Notes: a model not told the origin generated them from the letters alone. Shown: positions 25,136-34,166, counted from the first letter of the stretch. The stretch: 64,000 bases of DNA from RPQJ01 sp963696545 (GCA_963696545.1 CAVOKQ010000008.1:286334-350333), one strand, 5' to 3'. Numbers and translations are program-made.

Positions 25136-26113
25136 TCACGTACGCGTCCTTCGGTGAGTGTGTCGGTAAAGTTTCTCCAGGCGGGCTTCATTCTTTACCA
25201 GCAACTGCTCGTGAGTACGAATCTCCGCCATGTAAGCCCGGGCGGCGGGCGAAAGTGGTCGACTCTTGAGGTAAACGAAACCGTAGCCCCCATGAAGATT
25301 GAGGCCCTCTGCCAGCACGATCACGACGGATCCGCTCTTTAATTCGTACTCGACCGAAGTCAGCGGCCCGAGGGCCAGGACCTCGCTCTTTGCGATCAGC
25401 GTGCCGAGGTTCAGCGGAGCCGAAAGGTCGATTGCTGGAACGAAATCGCCGCTGAGGGCATCGATGTAGCCTGCGCGCTTGATGGATGGCGGGAATGCTT
25501 TGGCCATGCGCGGCGGAAGGCGGGTGGTTGCCCAAGGGTATTCCAGCAGCTGAGTCAGGGTGATGCGACGTTCTCGAAGAATCGGATGACCAGCGCGGCA
25601 TAGGAAATGCACGCGGTGCTGTCCGATTAAATCTTTCTGCAACGAGTCGTCGTGCATGGCGCCGCTGATCTCGGCGATTCCGAGATCCACTTTCTTCTCG
25701 ACGACGGCATGGATGACCTCCCGCCAGCTGGCTGACTGAAGCGAGATCCTGAGGTTCGGATGTTCGGCGAGCAACGCGCCCGCCGCTGGGTAGACCGACA
25801 TCATGCCCGGCAATGGTCCGAACGCGACGTTCAATGATCCGGTTTCCAGGCCGGCCACGAGGTGTATCTGGCGCAGGAGTTCGGATTCCGCGAGCACCAT
25901 GCCACGGGCGTGCTCCAGGACCAACCTGCCAAATTCAGTGGGCAGCACTCCGTCGCGGCGGCGCTCAAAGAGCTGCACTCCCAAGGCAGCCTCCAGCGCC
26001 TGGATGCTCTTTGTCAGTGCAGGCTGCGAGATCCGCAGCGTTGCGGCGGCTCGCCGGAAGCTGGCGTGTTCAGCCAGGCTCGCCGCGTGACGCAGGCGGA
26101 GAGGAGTAATCAC
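25136..26113 (-). CDS. LysR family transcriptional regulator, copy 1
   Basis: A 325-residue LTTR. The winged helix-turn-helix is at residues 5-65 (LRLRHAASLAEHASFRRAAATLRISQPALTKSIQALEAALGVQLF), followed by a substrate-binding domain to about residue 300. It starts at GTG 26113. It is divergent from the propeller/outer membrane/DUF1254 operon (26273-30755), which it probably controls. A perfect palindrome touches its start codon. It is clearly paralogous to the LysR at 36266-37219 (same RISQPALT/QVSQPALT recognition helix and similar effector domain). Confidence 0.9.
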   Translation of the reverse strand: MITPLRLRHAASLAEHASFRRAAATLRISQPALTKSIQALEAALGVQLFERRRDGVLPTEFGRLVLEHARGMVLAESELLRQIHLVAGLETGSLNVAFGPLPGMMSVYPAAGALLAEHPNLRISLQSASWREVIHAVVEKKVDLGIAEISGAMHDDSLQKDLIGQHRVHFLCRAGHPILRERRITLTQLLEYPWATTRLPPRMAKAFPPSIKRAGYIDALSGDFVPAIDLSAPLNLGTLIAKSEVLALGPLTSVEYELKSGSVVIVLAEGLNLHGGYGFVYLKSRPLSPAARAYMAEIRTHEQLLVKNEARLEKLYRHTHRRTRT

Positions 26114-26131
26114 GATAACTGTCAGGTTATC
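26114..26131. promoter_or_regulatory. LysR-type palindrome GATAAC-N6-GTTATC
   Basis: A perfect 6-bp inverted repeat (GATAAC TGTCAG GTTATC) lies directly against the LysR start codon in the 159-bp divergent region. It contains the T-N11-A pattern favoured by LysR proteins and could serve autoregulation and control of the operon at 26273. Confidence 0.45.
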
Positions 26132-26272
26132 AGAATATTCATCGCCTCAGATGGTAGGCTATTTATCGTCGATTCGAGTCCACTATTGGCCACCCGTAAT
26201 TGGCTGCGCGGTCTTGTCGCTCCATGCGGGCAGTCGGAGGTCATCGGCAGTGCTTTTTCAAGGAAACCTGGA

Positions 26273-28327
26273 ATGAAACTCAAACTCTCTGCAACTTCAG
26301 TCGTGGTGATCGCGATCACCGCCGGGCTGTTTTGGGCAATGCCTGTTTCGGCGGCCACGCTGAGCGGCCGGGTGCTGGGCGGCGGTGCACCGATCGCGAA
26401 CTCGACGGTGACGCTGTGGGCCGCCAGCGCGACTGCTCCGAAGCAGATGGCGCAGGCGAAGACTGGCGCTGACGGGCGCTTCACGATGACGACTCCCGAT
26501 GGCGTCGCCGCGGGTACCAGCCTGTATCTGGTTGCGCGTGGCGGTCAGCCGACGGCGAACAAGACGAGCGGCGACAACCCGCATATCGCATTGCTAACAG
26601 TGCTCGGATCCAGGGTCCCGGCGACAGTGACGATCAACGAGATGACGACGATCGCGTCCGTGTGGACGCACACCCAGTTCATCGACGGCACCGCGATCAA
26701 GGGCCAGCCGCTGCAACTCAAGATCGCGGCGGGAAACGTGCCGAGTTTCGTCAACCTCGCCAGCGGTGGTTGGGGCGCGACGATCCAGGACCCGCTGAAC
26801 AGCGGCCAGACGCCAACGATGGCCAACTTCGCCACGCTGGCCGACGCACTCGCCGGATGCGTGACGCGGGTGACGGCGGATGCGTGCAGCAAGCTCTTCG
26901 CGGCGTCCAAGTCGCCGAAGGGCGAGGTCGCTAGCGACACGCTGTTGGCGGCCGAGTTGATCGCGCGCAATTCCTGGTTCCAGCCCGAGCGCGTGTTCGC
27001 ACTGCTCGAAGCGTTCTATCCGGTGCCGGCAGGCAAGACCATGCGCGCGGTGCCGTACATGCCGTACTTGAGCTTCGCGCCCAGCGCGTGGGTTCTGCCG
27101 CTCAAGTTCGACGGCGGCGGGTATCGCGCCGGCGGCAAGGCGATGTTCGACAGCGAGGGCAATCTCTGGGTCGGCAACAACTTCACGGTGGGATGGCAGG
27201 GGCGCGATGACCTGTGGCAGGGCAATGCCACCAAGTTCGACCCCAACGGCAGGCCGCTGTCGCCGATCACGACCGGGTTTGCCGGCGGCGGCATGCAGGG
27301 CGGCACCTTCGGCGCGGCGGTCGACGCCAAGGACAACGCCTGGCTGACCAGTTACGGCGGCAAGTCGATCACCGTGTTCGACAAGAACGGCAAACCGCTG
27401 ACGCCACCGGAGGGCATCACCTTCAACGGCAGGCTTGGTCTTATGCAGGGCATCATCGTCGTGCCCGGAACGGGCGACGTATGGGCGCTAGGCGTGTCGA
27501 AGGGTCAACTACTGTTCTTCCCCGGCGGCGACTATACGAAGGGCCGCATCGTGTGCGAGGGCCGCAAGGTTGAACCCTGCAAATCATTCATGGGCCCATT
27601 CCATCTCGCCATCGATAAGCAGGACCGTATCTGGGTTACCAATGGGATTGGCGGGCACGTCAACCGTTTCCCCGCTTCCGATCCGACGAAAGTCGAGAAA
27701 TTCGAAACGGGCTGGAGCGGCAGCGGTCTGAACATCGACAGCCAGGGAAACGTGTGGGTCACGAATCGCCTGGGGAACTCGTTGACCAGGAGTGTCCTCA
27801 TGGGCGAACTGCTGGCGAAGGCGCTGAAGGGGGGTAACCCCGATCCGGACCTGACGCGGGCGATGTCGAAGCAGACGGCGTCCGACGGCGGCAGCGTAAC
27901 ACTGTTGAAGCCGGACGGCTCGCAGTATCCGGGCTCTCCGTTCACCGCCGGCGGGCTGCCGGGTCCGTGGGCTGTGGTTGTGGACGGCAACGATAACGTC
28001 TGGATTTCGAACTTCGCCATGCCCAACAGTCCGATCACGCAGTTGTGCGGCGTGCGCACCGAGAATTGTCCGCCCGGGTTCAAGACAGGCGATCAGATTG
28101 GGCCGCCCAATGGCTACGTCGGCGGCGGCTTGCAGATGCAAACCGATCTCGCAATATCGCCGTCGGGCGACGTCTGGGTAATGAACAACTGGCAGGACAT
28201 AAACAGTTGTCTCTCCCCGCCTAACGAGGCGCTTTCGACCCGCTGTGGCGGCCAGGGCGTGACGATCTTCTTCGGCATGGCCAAGCCGGTGCGTACTCCA
28301 CAGATCGGGCCCGCGCGGCCCTGGTAG
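26273..28327 (+). CDS. Exported beta-propeller (NHL/SMP-30-like) protein
   Basis: A 684-residue exported protein: signal peptide ends VSAA, then a carboxypeptidase-regulatory-like beta-sandwich (ATLSGRVLGGGAPIANSTVTLW ... GADGRFTMTTP, residues about 25-120). From about 275 on, repeated blades of the type FDSEGNLWVGNN, VDAKDNAWLTSY, IDKQDRIWVTNG, IDSQGNVWVTNR, VDGNDNVWISNF and SPSGDVWVMNN mark a propeller of six or more blades, as in NHL and virginiamycin B lyase-like proteins. AAGGAAA precedes the start. It is the first gene of a LysR-controlled operon. Ligand or reaction is unknown. Confidence 0.85.
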   Translation: MKLKLSATSVVVIAITAGLFWAMPVSAATLSGRVLGGGAPIANSTVTLWAASATAPKQMAQAKTGADGRFTMTTPDGVAAGTSLYLVARGGQPTANKTSGDNPHIALLTVLGSRVPATVTINEMTTIASVWTHTQFIDGTAIKGQPLQLKIAAGNVPSFVNLASGGWGATIQDPLNSGQTPTMANFATLADALAGCVTRVTADACSKLFAASKSPKGEVASDTLLAAELIARNSWFQPERVFALLEAFYPVPAGKTMRAVPYMPYLSFAPSAWVLPLKFDGGGYRAGGKAMFDSEGNLWVGNNFTVGWQGRDDLWQGNATKFDPNGRPLSPITTGFAGGGMQGGTFGAAVDAKDNAWLTSYGGKSITVFDKNGKPLTPPEGITFNGRLGLMQGIIVVPGTGDVWALGVSKGQLLFFPGGDYTKGRIVCEGRKVEPCKSFMGPFHLAIDKQDRIWVTNGIGGHVNRFPASDPTKVEKFETGWSGSGLNIDSQGNVWVTNRLGNSLTRSVLMGELLAKALKGGNPDPDLTRAMSKQTASDGGSVTLLKPDGSQYPGSPFTAGGLPGPWAVVVDGNDNVWISNFAMPNSPITQLCGVRTENCPPGFKTGDQIGPPNGYVGGGLQMQTDLAISPSGDVWVMNNWQDINSCLSPPNEALSTRCGGQGVTIFFGMAKPVRTPQIGPARPW

Positions 28328-28364
28328 GGCCAGAGCGCCAATTCACCAGTCAGGAGTCAAGAGC

Positions 28365-29186
28365 ATGATTACTCGAGTCAACCCGCGACTGCTGGCCTGT
28401 GCCGGCATTGCTCTCGCGGCCCTCGCCGTGGCTCCCGTGCATGCCGAGATTAGCACCGAGGAACTCGCCAAGCTGGCGCAGAACCCGGTCGGCAACCTGA
28501 TCAGCGTGCCGTTCCAGAACAACACCAACTTCAACTACGGCCCGCTCGAGAAGACCCAGAACATCCTGAACATCCAGCCGGTCTACCCGATCCACGTGAG
28601 TGATGAGTGGAACATCATCACGCGCACGATCTTTCCGCTGCTTTGGCAGCCGGAACTGTACCCGGGCCAGGGCTCGACGTTCGGACTGAGCGACACGCAG
28701 TTCTCGGCATTCCTCTCGCCAGCGCAGCCCAAGGGTCTCATCTGGGGCGTCGGCGGCATCGCGCAGCTGCCGACCAACACGAGTGAGGTGCTCGGCAATG
28801 ACCGCTGGGGTCTCGGCCCCACGGCGGTCATTCTCAAGATAGAGCACGGCAGCCCATGGGTGTACGGGGTGCTCGCGAACAACATCTGGTCGGTGAGCGG
28901 ATCGAACTCCTCGCCGCCGATCAACCAGATGCTGGTGCAGCCGTTCCTGAACTACAACTTCAAGGGTGGCGCGTACCTCACGAGCGCGCCGATCATCACC
29001 GCGAACTGGCAGGCGGACAGCGACGACACCTGGACCGTGCCGATCGGCGGCGGCGTGGGCAAGATCTTCCACCTGGGCAAGCTGCCGGTGAACAGCCAGA
29101 TCAGCGCGTATTACAACGTCGAGACGCCGACCTACGGCCCGGACTGGCAGCTGCGCGTGCAGGTGCAGTTGATGTTTCCGGAGTGA
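28365..29186 (+). CDS. Outer-membrane channel-like protein (MetA-pathway/neuromedin-U-like family)
   Basis: A 273-residue exported protein (signal peptide ends VHA). Aromatic, alternating strands such as WNIITRTIFPLLWQPEL, FSAFLSPA, GLIWGVGGIAQLPT, WVYGVLANNIWSV and LRVQVQLMFP suggest an outer-membrane beta-barrel ending in a terminal amphipathic strand. The sequence resembles the family often called transporter or neuromedin U, also linked to phenol-degradation-associated outer membrane proteins. Second in the operon, 37 bp after the propeller gene and 84 bp before the DUF1254 gene. Confidence 0.75.
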   Translation: MITRVNPRLLACAGIALAALAVAPVHAEISTEELAKLAQNPVGNLISVPFQNNTNFNYGPLEKTQNILNIQPVYPIHVSDEWNIITRTIFPLLWQPELYPGQGSTFGLSDTQFSAFLSPAQPKGLIWGVGGIAQLPTNTSEVLGNDRWGLGPTAVILKIEHGSPWVYGVLANNIWSVSGSNSSPPINQMLVQPFLNYNFKGGAYLTSAPIITANWQADSDDTWTVPIGGGVGKIFHLGKLPVNSQISAYYNVETPTYGPDWQLRVQVQLMFPE

Positions 29187-29270
29187 CGGTCTGCGCCACC
29201 AGAGAACCGAAATCCACAATCGAGGCCAGTTCTCTGTTTGAGAACTGCTCACAGAATAGAAGACATTGAC

Positions 29271-30755
29271 ATGTTGAAATCCGCAATCCCCCGCCGCGCC
29301 GCACTGGCCGTCTCCGTTGCGCTTGCGCTGGTCGCAGCTGCGTCGGTCGCGCAGGACAAGGCGCCACAGGCATCACCTGAGCAGGTCAAGGCCATTGAGA
29401 CCTGGACCTATACGCTGGCCGTGCAGGGTGCGGCGTATTGCGCGCCGCTGGTCGCGATGTACAACCTGCGCTCCTCTGTAGCCTTCGGGCCGAAGCCGAA
29501 GGCCAAGCCGAACACGTTCTGGCGCCTGGACGACATTTCCACGCCCGCGCTTTCCGCCGAATCGGGCTACGTCTCGCCGAACGCAAACGTGATCTATGGC
29601 TTCGGCTTCGCGGACCTCGGCGCCGAGCCGGTGATCCTCACCGCCCCCGACTCGGGCGGTCGGTACTACATGATCGAAGTCGTCGACATGTGGACCAACG
29701 CGTTCGTGTATCCGGCCGGCGGAGCGTCCGGCTACAAGGGCGGCAAATTCGCGCTGGTCGGCCCGGGCTGGAAAGGCACGCTGCCTGCCGGCGTGAAGCG
29801 CATCGACGCCCCGACTCGCTGGCTCGAACTGCAGCCCCGCGTGTACGTGAAGGACGAGGCAGACCTCGCGGCAGCCCGCAAGGTGCTCGCGGGCGTCACA
29901 CTGCAGCCGCTGTCGGAGTTCACCAAGGGCGCCGCGCCGAAGCCGGTGGCGTACAACTACGAGACGCCGAAGATGGCTCCCAAAGTGGCGACGAGCCACA
30001 TGAAGTTCGACGATCCGGCACAGTTCTGGTCCATCTGCTCGGCGGCCATGAACGAAAATCCGCCGCCCAGGAACGAGATTGAAGCGGTCCTGCCCCAGTT
30101 CAAATACCTTGGCCTCGAGCTCGGCAAGCAGTGGAAAGCCGATTCCGTGAACCCGCTGATCCTCGCGCAGATGAAGAAGGCGTCCGCGGAGATCGGCGAC
30201 TTGGCGCTCGGCACGATGCCGCTCGCCGGCCGGCTCGCCAAGGGCTGGGTCATTCCCCCGGCCAACACTGGTTTCGGTGGGACCGACTACTTGTCGCGGC
30301 TCGACGTCGCCGTATTCGGGCTGACCGCCAACTCCGTGACCGAGGCGATCTACTACTCGGGCGTGCTCGACGGCAACAACCAGCCGATGACGGGCGCGAA
30401 GAAGTACACGATCACCTTCAAGGGCCCAATGCTCTATGCGAAGCCGGTGCCGCCGGGATTCTGGTCGGTGACGATGTACGACAAGGAGACGAGCTACACC
30501 GTCCCGAACCCGATCAATCGGTACAGCCTCGGTAGCCAGAGCAACCTCAAGAAGAATCCGGACGGATCCTTCACCATGTACCTGCAGGCGACGAGCCCCG
30601 GACCGGACAAGGAAGCGAACTGGCTGCCGACGCCCAAGGGACCGTTCTACCTGATCCTGCGCAATTACGCGCCGGTGCCTGAGCTTGCAACTGCGCTGAG
30701 GAATCCGGCGACATTTGAAGGGCCGCCGGGCGTGATGCCGGTCGATGAAAAGTGA
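29271..30755 (+). CDS. DUF1254/DUF1214 domain protein, copy 1
   Basis: A 494-residue exported protein (signal ending SVAQ). The N-terminal DUF1254 part has NVIYGFGFADLGAEPVILTAP, GRYYMIEVVDMWTNAF and YKGGKFALVGPGWKGTLP. The C-terminal DUF1214 part includes PGFWSVTMYDKETSYTVPNPINRYSLG and a KKNPDGSFTMYLQ-type strand. These proteins are common in proteobacteria, often next to amidohydrolases or sulfatases, and their function is unknown. Third gene of the LysR-controlled operon. A related, broken copy is at 43747-45222. Confidence 0.88.
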   Translation: MLKSAIPRRAALAVSVALALVAAASVAQDKAPQASPEQVKAIETWTYTLAVQGAAYCAPLVAMYNLRSSVAFGPKPKAKPNTFWRLDDISTPALSAESGYVSPNANVIYGFGFADLGAEPVILTAPDSGGRYYMIEVVDMWTNAFVYPAGGASGYKGGKFALVGPGWKGTLPAGVKRIDAPTRWLELQPRVYVKDEADLAAARKVLAGVTLQPLSEFTKGAAPKPVAYNYETPKMAPKVATSHMKFDDPAQFWSICSAAMNENPPPRNEIEAVLPQFKYLGLELGKQWKADSVNPLILAQMKKASAEIGDLALGTMPLAGRLAKGWVIPPANTGFGGTDYLSRLDVAVFGLTANSVTEAIYYSGVLDGNNQPMTGAKKYTITFKGPMLYAKPVPPGFWSVTMYDKETSYTVPNPINRYSLGSQSNLKKNPDGSFTMYLQATSPGPDKEANWLPTPKGPFYLILRNYAPVPELATALRNPATFEGPPGVMPVDEK

Positions 30756-30848
30756 CGGTGCAGGCACCTTCGGATCCCGAATCCATGGCCTGTTCGCGAC
30801 GCCTTTGGGCACGATGGTGAACTAGCCGCAGGCTCCAGTGTCTCGGTT

Positions 30849-30878
30849 GCGGGCCGTCCCGGTGTGGGGACGGCCCGC
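30849..30878 (+). terminator. Hairpin after the DUF1254 operon
   Basis: GCGGGCCGTCCC and GGGACGGCCCGC form a perfect 12-bp stem with a 6-nt loop, about 95 bp after the DUF1254 stop. Only a weak T-stretch (TGCTTTA) follows. It probably ends the operon. Confidence 0.6.
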
Positions 30879-31022
30879 TGCTTTAGCGCCGCCGCCCATC
30901 GCGCCGGCCGTGTGCCATTGCCGCGGGCGTCTGCTTCTTCACGCACTGGAATGACCGCTCAGGGGTCGATCCCGGGCGTACAGCGTCCGCTATTGGGGCG
31001 CTTTTCTTCTTTCGCTAGGGAT

Positions 31023-31138
31023 GGTTCGCTGGACATTCACACGTGAATCACACGCAGGAACATCGCTCTTCGTAAGTGATTGATCGAGTGGGCGCAGCCG
31101 GGCGACTCACGTGGGTTCGATTCCCATCAACCGCTCCA
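31023..31138 (+). repeat. att-like repeat B (arm plus tRNA-Gly 3' end)
   Basis: The core 31109-31138 matches the tRNA-Gly 3' end in 29 of 30 positions. The arm before it shares GGTTCGCTG, ATTCACACG, AATCACACGC, ACATCGC and GTGATTGAT with repeats A and C. Confidence 0.75.
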
Positions 31139-31244
31139 ACAAATCCAATGTCTTGAAAGGGCCCTCCGGGGCCCTTCGTCACTTCAGGGCGGGCAGCGCT
31201 GGAATGGAGTCGCCTGCGGCTGCGCCGGCCATGGGTCGATTGGC

Positions 31245-31271
31245 TTGATGTTTAACGTTATGCGTTATAAG
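31245..31271 (+). promoter_or_regulatory. Likely HigBA promoter/operator
   Basis: TTGATG (31245-31250) and TATAAG (31266-31271) lie just before the toxin gene with a short 15-bp spacer. Between them, overlapping repeats (ACGTTAT, GCGTTAT) form an AT-rich near-palindrome typical of HigA-type operators. Confidence 0.4.
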
Positions 31272-31279
31272 CTGGCTGC

Positions 31280-31558
31280 GTGATCAAGAGCTTCGGTTGC
31301 GCGGAAACGCAGCGCTTTTTCGAGACCGGCAAGTCGAAGAGGTTTGCGTCGATCGCAACCGTTGCGGCGCGCAAACTCGCGATGCTCGATGCTGCGCACA
31401 CCCTTGAGTTCCTGCGATCGCCGCCTGGCAATCGGTTGGAAGCGCTGCGAGGCGATCGCAAGGGTCGACACAGCATTCGTATCAACGACCAATTCAGAAT
31501 CTGCTTCCGGTGGACCGATGACGGGCCGGCGGACGTGGAAATCGTGGACTACCACTGA
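31280..31558 (+). CDS. higB: HigB-type toxin (RelE superfamily)
   Basis: A 92-residue toxin beginning MIKSFGCAETQRFFETGKSKRF, typical of the HigB branch of RelE/ParE toxins. Basic residues and the C-terminal HSIRINDQFRICFRWTDDGPADVEIVDYH match the mRNA interferase fold. HigB cleaves mRNA at the ribosome. It starts at GTG 31280 and precedes the antitoxin gene, the reverse order to most toxin-antitoxin operons but normal for HigBA. It lies alone with higA between att-like repeats B and C. Confidence 0.92.
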   Translation: MIKSFGCAETQRFFETGKSKRFASIATVAARKLAMLDAAHTLEFLRSPPGNRLEALRGDRKGRHSIRINDQFRICFRWTDDGPADVEIVDYH

Positions 31559-31559
31559 G

Positions 31560-31868
31560 GTGAGCCAAGTGTTTAAGAATGGCATGCGGCCCGTCCATCC
31601 GGGCGAAGTGCTCCGCGAGGATTTCATGGTCCCGCGGGGTCTGAGTGCCAATGCCCTGGCGAAGGCGCTGAACGTCCCGGCGCCGCGGATCAACGACGTC
31701 GTGCGCGGGCGGCGGGGTGTGTCGGCGGACACGGCGATGCGGCTGGCTCGTTACTTCGGCGGAGATGCGAGGTCCTGGCTGAACCTTCAGGCAGCGTACG
31801 ACCTGCGGGTCGCTGAGATAGCCAGTGGGAAGCGAATTGCCCGGGAGATTGCGCCTGCGGCAGCATGA
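31560..31868 (+). CDS. higA: HigA-type antitoxin (HTH-XRE)
   Basis: A 102-residue antitoxin: MRPVHPGEVLREDFMVPRGLSANALAKALNVPAPRINDVVRGRRGVSADTAMRLARYFG is the standard HigA/VapI HTH domain. It neutralises HigB and represses the operon. GTG 31560, one base after the higB stop, is used as the start. ATG 31584, which begins MRPVHPGEV, is an equally good alternative. Second gene of the 0.85-kb module between att-like repeats B and C. Confidence 0.92.
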   Translation: MSQVFKNGMRPVHPGEVLREDFMVPRGLSANALAKALNVPAPRINDVVRGRRGVSADTAMRLARYFGGDARSWLNLQAAYDLRVAEIASGKRIAREIAPAAA

Positions 31869-31889
31869 TTTTCGGCTGCCGCGGCACGG

Positions 31890-31991
31890 CCGCACGTCAA
31901 TCACACGCGTGATCATCGCCGTCAGCAAGTGATTGATTCGACCGGAAGAGCGGCGTGACTCACGTGGGTTCGAGCCCCATCACCCGCTCCA
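31890..31991 (+). repeat. att-like repeat C (arm plus tRNA-Gly 3' end)
   Basis: The core 31962-31991 matches the tRNA-Gly 3' end in 28 of 30 positions. The arm has CAATCACACGCG, GATCATCGCC and AAGTGATTGATTCGA, shared with repeats A and B. It marks the far edge of the island. Confidence 0.75.
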
Positions 31992-32102
31992 CCCTCCCGC
32001 CAGGCTGGGGCCGCACCAGCCAAGTCCAGCCAGAGCAGCCACGAGCAGTCGCACGGCTGGCGCTGCACTCCCGCTTCGTGCAGGGAGCGCAGCACTCGAG
32101 CC

Positions 32103-33887
32103 TTACTGGGCCGGGTAGACGGTCTTCCCTTCCTTGATCGTCTCGAGGACTTTGATGTCCTTGATGGTCATCGGATCGACCTTGGTCGGATCGGCCGACA
32201 GGATGACCAGGTCGGCCAGCTTTCCTGCCGTGATCGAACCCTTGGCGTCCTCCTCGCGATATTGGTGGGCGGCGCTCGTCGTGATTGCCTGCAGCGCCTC
32301 ATAGGCGGAGATGCGTTGGTCCGCCCCGAGCGTTCCGCCCGAGCGCAGCGGCCGATTGACCGCCGTCCAGACCGTCATCATCTGGTCGACCGGTACGACG
32401 AAGGCATCGGTGTGATTGGTGGGCGCGAGGCCCAGGTCGATCGCCGCCCGCATCGGGCTGATGAAGCTCGCCTGCTTCAGGCCCCGGTTCGCCACGTGCG
32501 TGTCGCCGAAGAAGAACGTGTGATCGGTGAACAGCGCCGGGATGATCTTCAGTTCCGCGAACGCCTTCAGCTGGTCCGGCCGGATGAACTGGCAGTGGAT
32601 GCAAACTGTACGCCGATCCTTCGCGGGCTCGGTCCCGGCCGCCAGCTTGTGCGCCTCGATCAGGAAGTCGATCGCGGCGTCGCCATTGGCGTGCATGAGC
32701 ACCTGCAGGCCCTTGTCGTAGCAGGTCTTCATCGTCGCCTTCATGGCGTCGGGCGGCAGGCCGGCTTCGCCCTTCCAGTTCTTCTCGCCGGCGGGACCGC
32801 CGGTCAGATACGGGGTCGTGAACCACGCGGTCTTGCCCTGGGGGCTGCCGTCGGCGGTGATCTTGCAGCCGCCGAGCTTCAGGTGATTCTCATACTTGCC
32901 GAATGTCTCGGGTGGCGAGGTCTTCCAGATTCCGTCGAGGTCCGTCATGAACGGATAGGTGACGACGTCGATGATCAAGCCGCCTGCCTTCGCGACACGC
33001 TGCAGCGTCGCGAGCTGGGGCGCATGGGTAGCCCCTTCCTGCGCGGTCGTGATGCCAGCGGCGGCATAGAGCAGCTGTCCTGATCGCGCGGCGAGCAGCT
33101 CGGTCTCGGCTGTGGGCGTCGGCAGCGCGGAGATCATCGGCAGGTAGCCTGTCTCCATCACGAGGCCGCTCAGGGTCTTGCCGTCCGCCTTGCGCAGGAT
33201 GACGCCGCCCTTTGGCGTCTCCATGCCGTCCTTGTAACCGAACTTCTCCATCGCCTTCGAGTTGATGACGGCGCCGTGCATCGAGACGTGGATCACGCCG
33301 ACGGGATTGTCGGGGAACGCCTGGTCGAGGAGGTCGCGCGTGAGCTCCGTGCCCTTCGGCATCAGGTTCTCGTCGTAGCCCCAGCCGAGAAGCAGTTCGC
33401 CGGGCTTGAGGCCCTTGGCGGTGGCGGCCTTCTTGAGCTCCGCAACGATCTCGGCCGGGTTCGATGCGGGACCGACCGGCGGCGCCGACACGTTCACCCG
33501 GTCAGCCATCGTGAGCGAATCCATGAAGTGGCTGTGCGGGTCGATGAATCCCGGCAGCATCGTCTTGCCGGCGAGGTCCTTCACGAGAGTGTCGTCGCCC
33601 TTTTGCTTCATCGCCTCGGCAACGGAGCCCGCGTACGTGATCCTGCCGCCTTGCACGACGACGGCTTCCACATAGGCAGGCTTGTCACCCTCCATGGTGA
33701 GGATCGGGCCGCCATGGATGATGAGGTCCGCACCCGAAGTCTTCCCCGTACCGGGTGCCATCTCCGCGCTCCCGGCGGATCCGCCACTCGGGGCAGCCGA
33801 CGGGTCGGCGGTCTTCTGGTGGCAACCCACCGCGAGCACGGCCAGCGCCGTGACCGAGCAAATGCTGAGTACTCTGTTGAGGGTCAT
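32103..33887 (-). CDS. Amidohydrolase family 3 lipoprotein (YtcJ-like)
   Basis: A 594-residue protein with a lipoprotein signal (LAVLAVGCHQK) and Ser/Gly/Ala-rich linker. The amidohydrolase fold starts near residue 50 (ADLIIHGGPILTMEGDKPAYVEAVVVQGGRI). Metal ligands include the HSH in MLPGFIDPHSHFMDS, His in VLMHANGDAAIDF, His in CIHCQFI, and the Asp of APTNHTDAFVVPV. YtcJ-like enzymes are metal-dependent deacylases or amidases; the substrate is unknown. ATG 33887 is used because it opens the lipoprotein signal. It is the first gene beyond the island and is convergent with nothing close. Confidence 0.9.
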   Translation of the reverse strand: MTLNRVLSICSVTALAVLAVGCHQKTADPSAAPSGGSAGSAEMAPGTGKTSGADLIIHGGPILTMEGDKPAYVEAVVVQGGRITYAGSVAEAMKQKGDDTLVKDLAGKTMLPGFIDPHSHFMDSLTMADRVNVSAPPVGPASNPAEIVAELKKAATAKGLKPGELLLGWGYDENLMPKGTELTRDLLDQAFPDNPVGVIHVSMHGAVINSKAMEKFGYKDGMETPKGGVILRKADGKTLSGLVMETGYLPMISALPTPTAETELLAARSGQLLYAAAGITTAQEGATHAPQLATLQRVAKAGGLIIDVVTYPFMTDLDGIWKTSPPETFGKYENHLKLGGCKITADGSPQGKTAWFTTPYLTGGPAGEKNWKGEAGLPPDAMKATMKTCYDKGLQVLMHANGDAAIDFLIEAHKLAAGTEPAKDRRTVCIHCQFIRPDQLKAFAELKIIPALFTDHTFFFGDTHVANRGLKQASFISPMRAAIDLGLAPTNHTDAFVVPVDQMMTVWTAVNRPLRSGGTLGADQRISAYEALQAITTSAAHQYREEDAKGSITAGKLADLVILSADPTKVDPMTIKDIKVLETIKEGKTVYPAQ

Positions 33888-34166
33888 GCTATTCGTACCG
33901 TCATTCCCTGCGAAAGCTGTCGTCACCGCGAATATCGCCGAATCGCGTCGCAACATAAAGACCCATTCAAATCCCGCCAATCCTTGTCGGCTTGCGAGCA
34001 AAGCGCGACTGTCGAAGCTGTCAGTCGCGAAACGGGCAGAGCGGCCGGAAGCAGACGGTCGATTTGACGGTTTCCGCGAACGGTGCTGAAGTCCGATCGA
34101 TGGGAATCCAGTTGTGAGTTGCCCACCGCGAAGCCACATCAAGGTCTGATCGAACGGAGGAATTGC

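Larger units (their letters stand above)
18378..31991. mobile_element. tRNA-Gly accretion island with three att-like boundaries
   Basis: The tRNA-Gly gene is followed by three successive copies of its 3' end, each preceded by a similar arm of about 80 bp. They split the region into modules of about 5.0, 7.6 and 0.85 kb. This is the layout expected when related integrative elements insert one after another into the same tRNA, each leaving an attR. No tyrosine or serine integrase is present, so the modules resemble integrase-less, cis-mobilisable elements or decayed islands. Repeats are seen; the mechanism is inferred. Confidence 0.6.

Noticed and set aside
23410..31991. Repeats A-C as integron attC sites
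   Set aside because: They have no GTTRRRY core and no paired L/R boxes, and their conserved core is the 3' end of tRNA-Gly.
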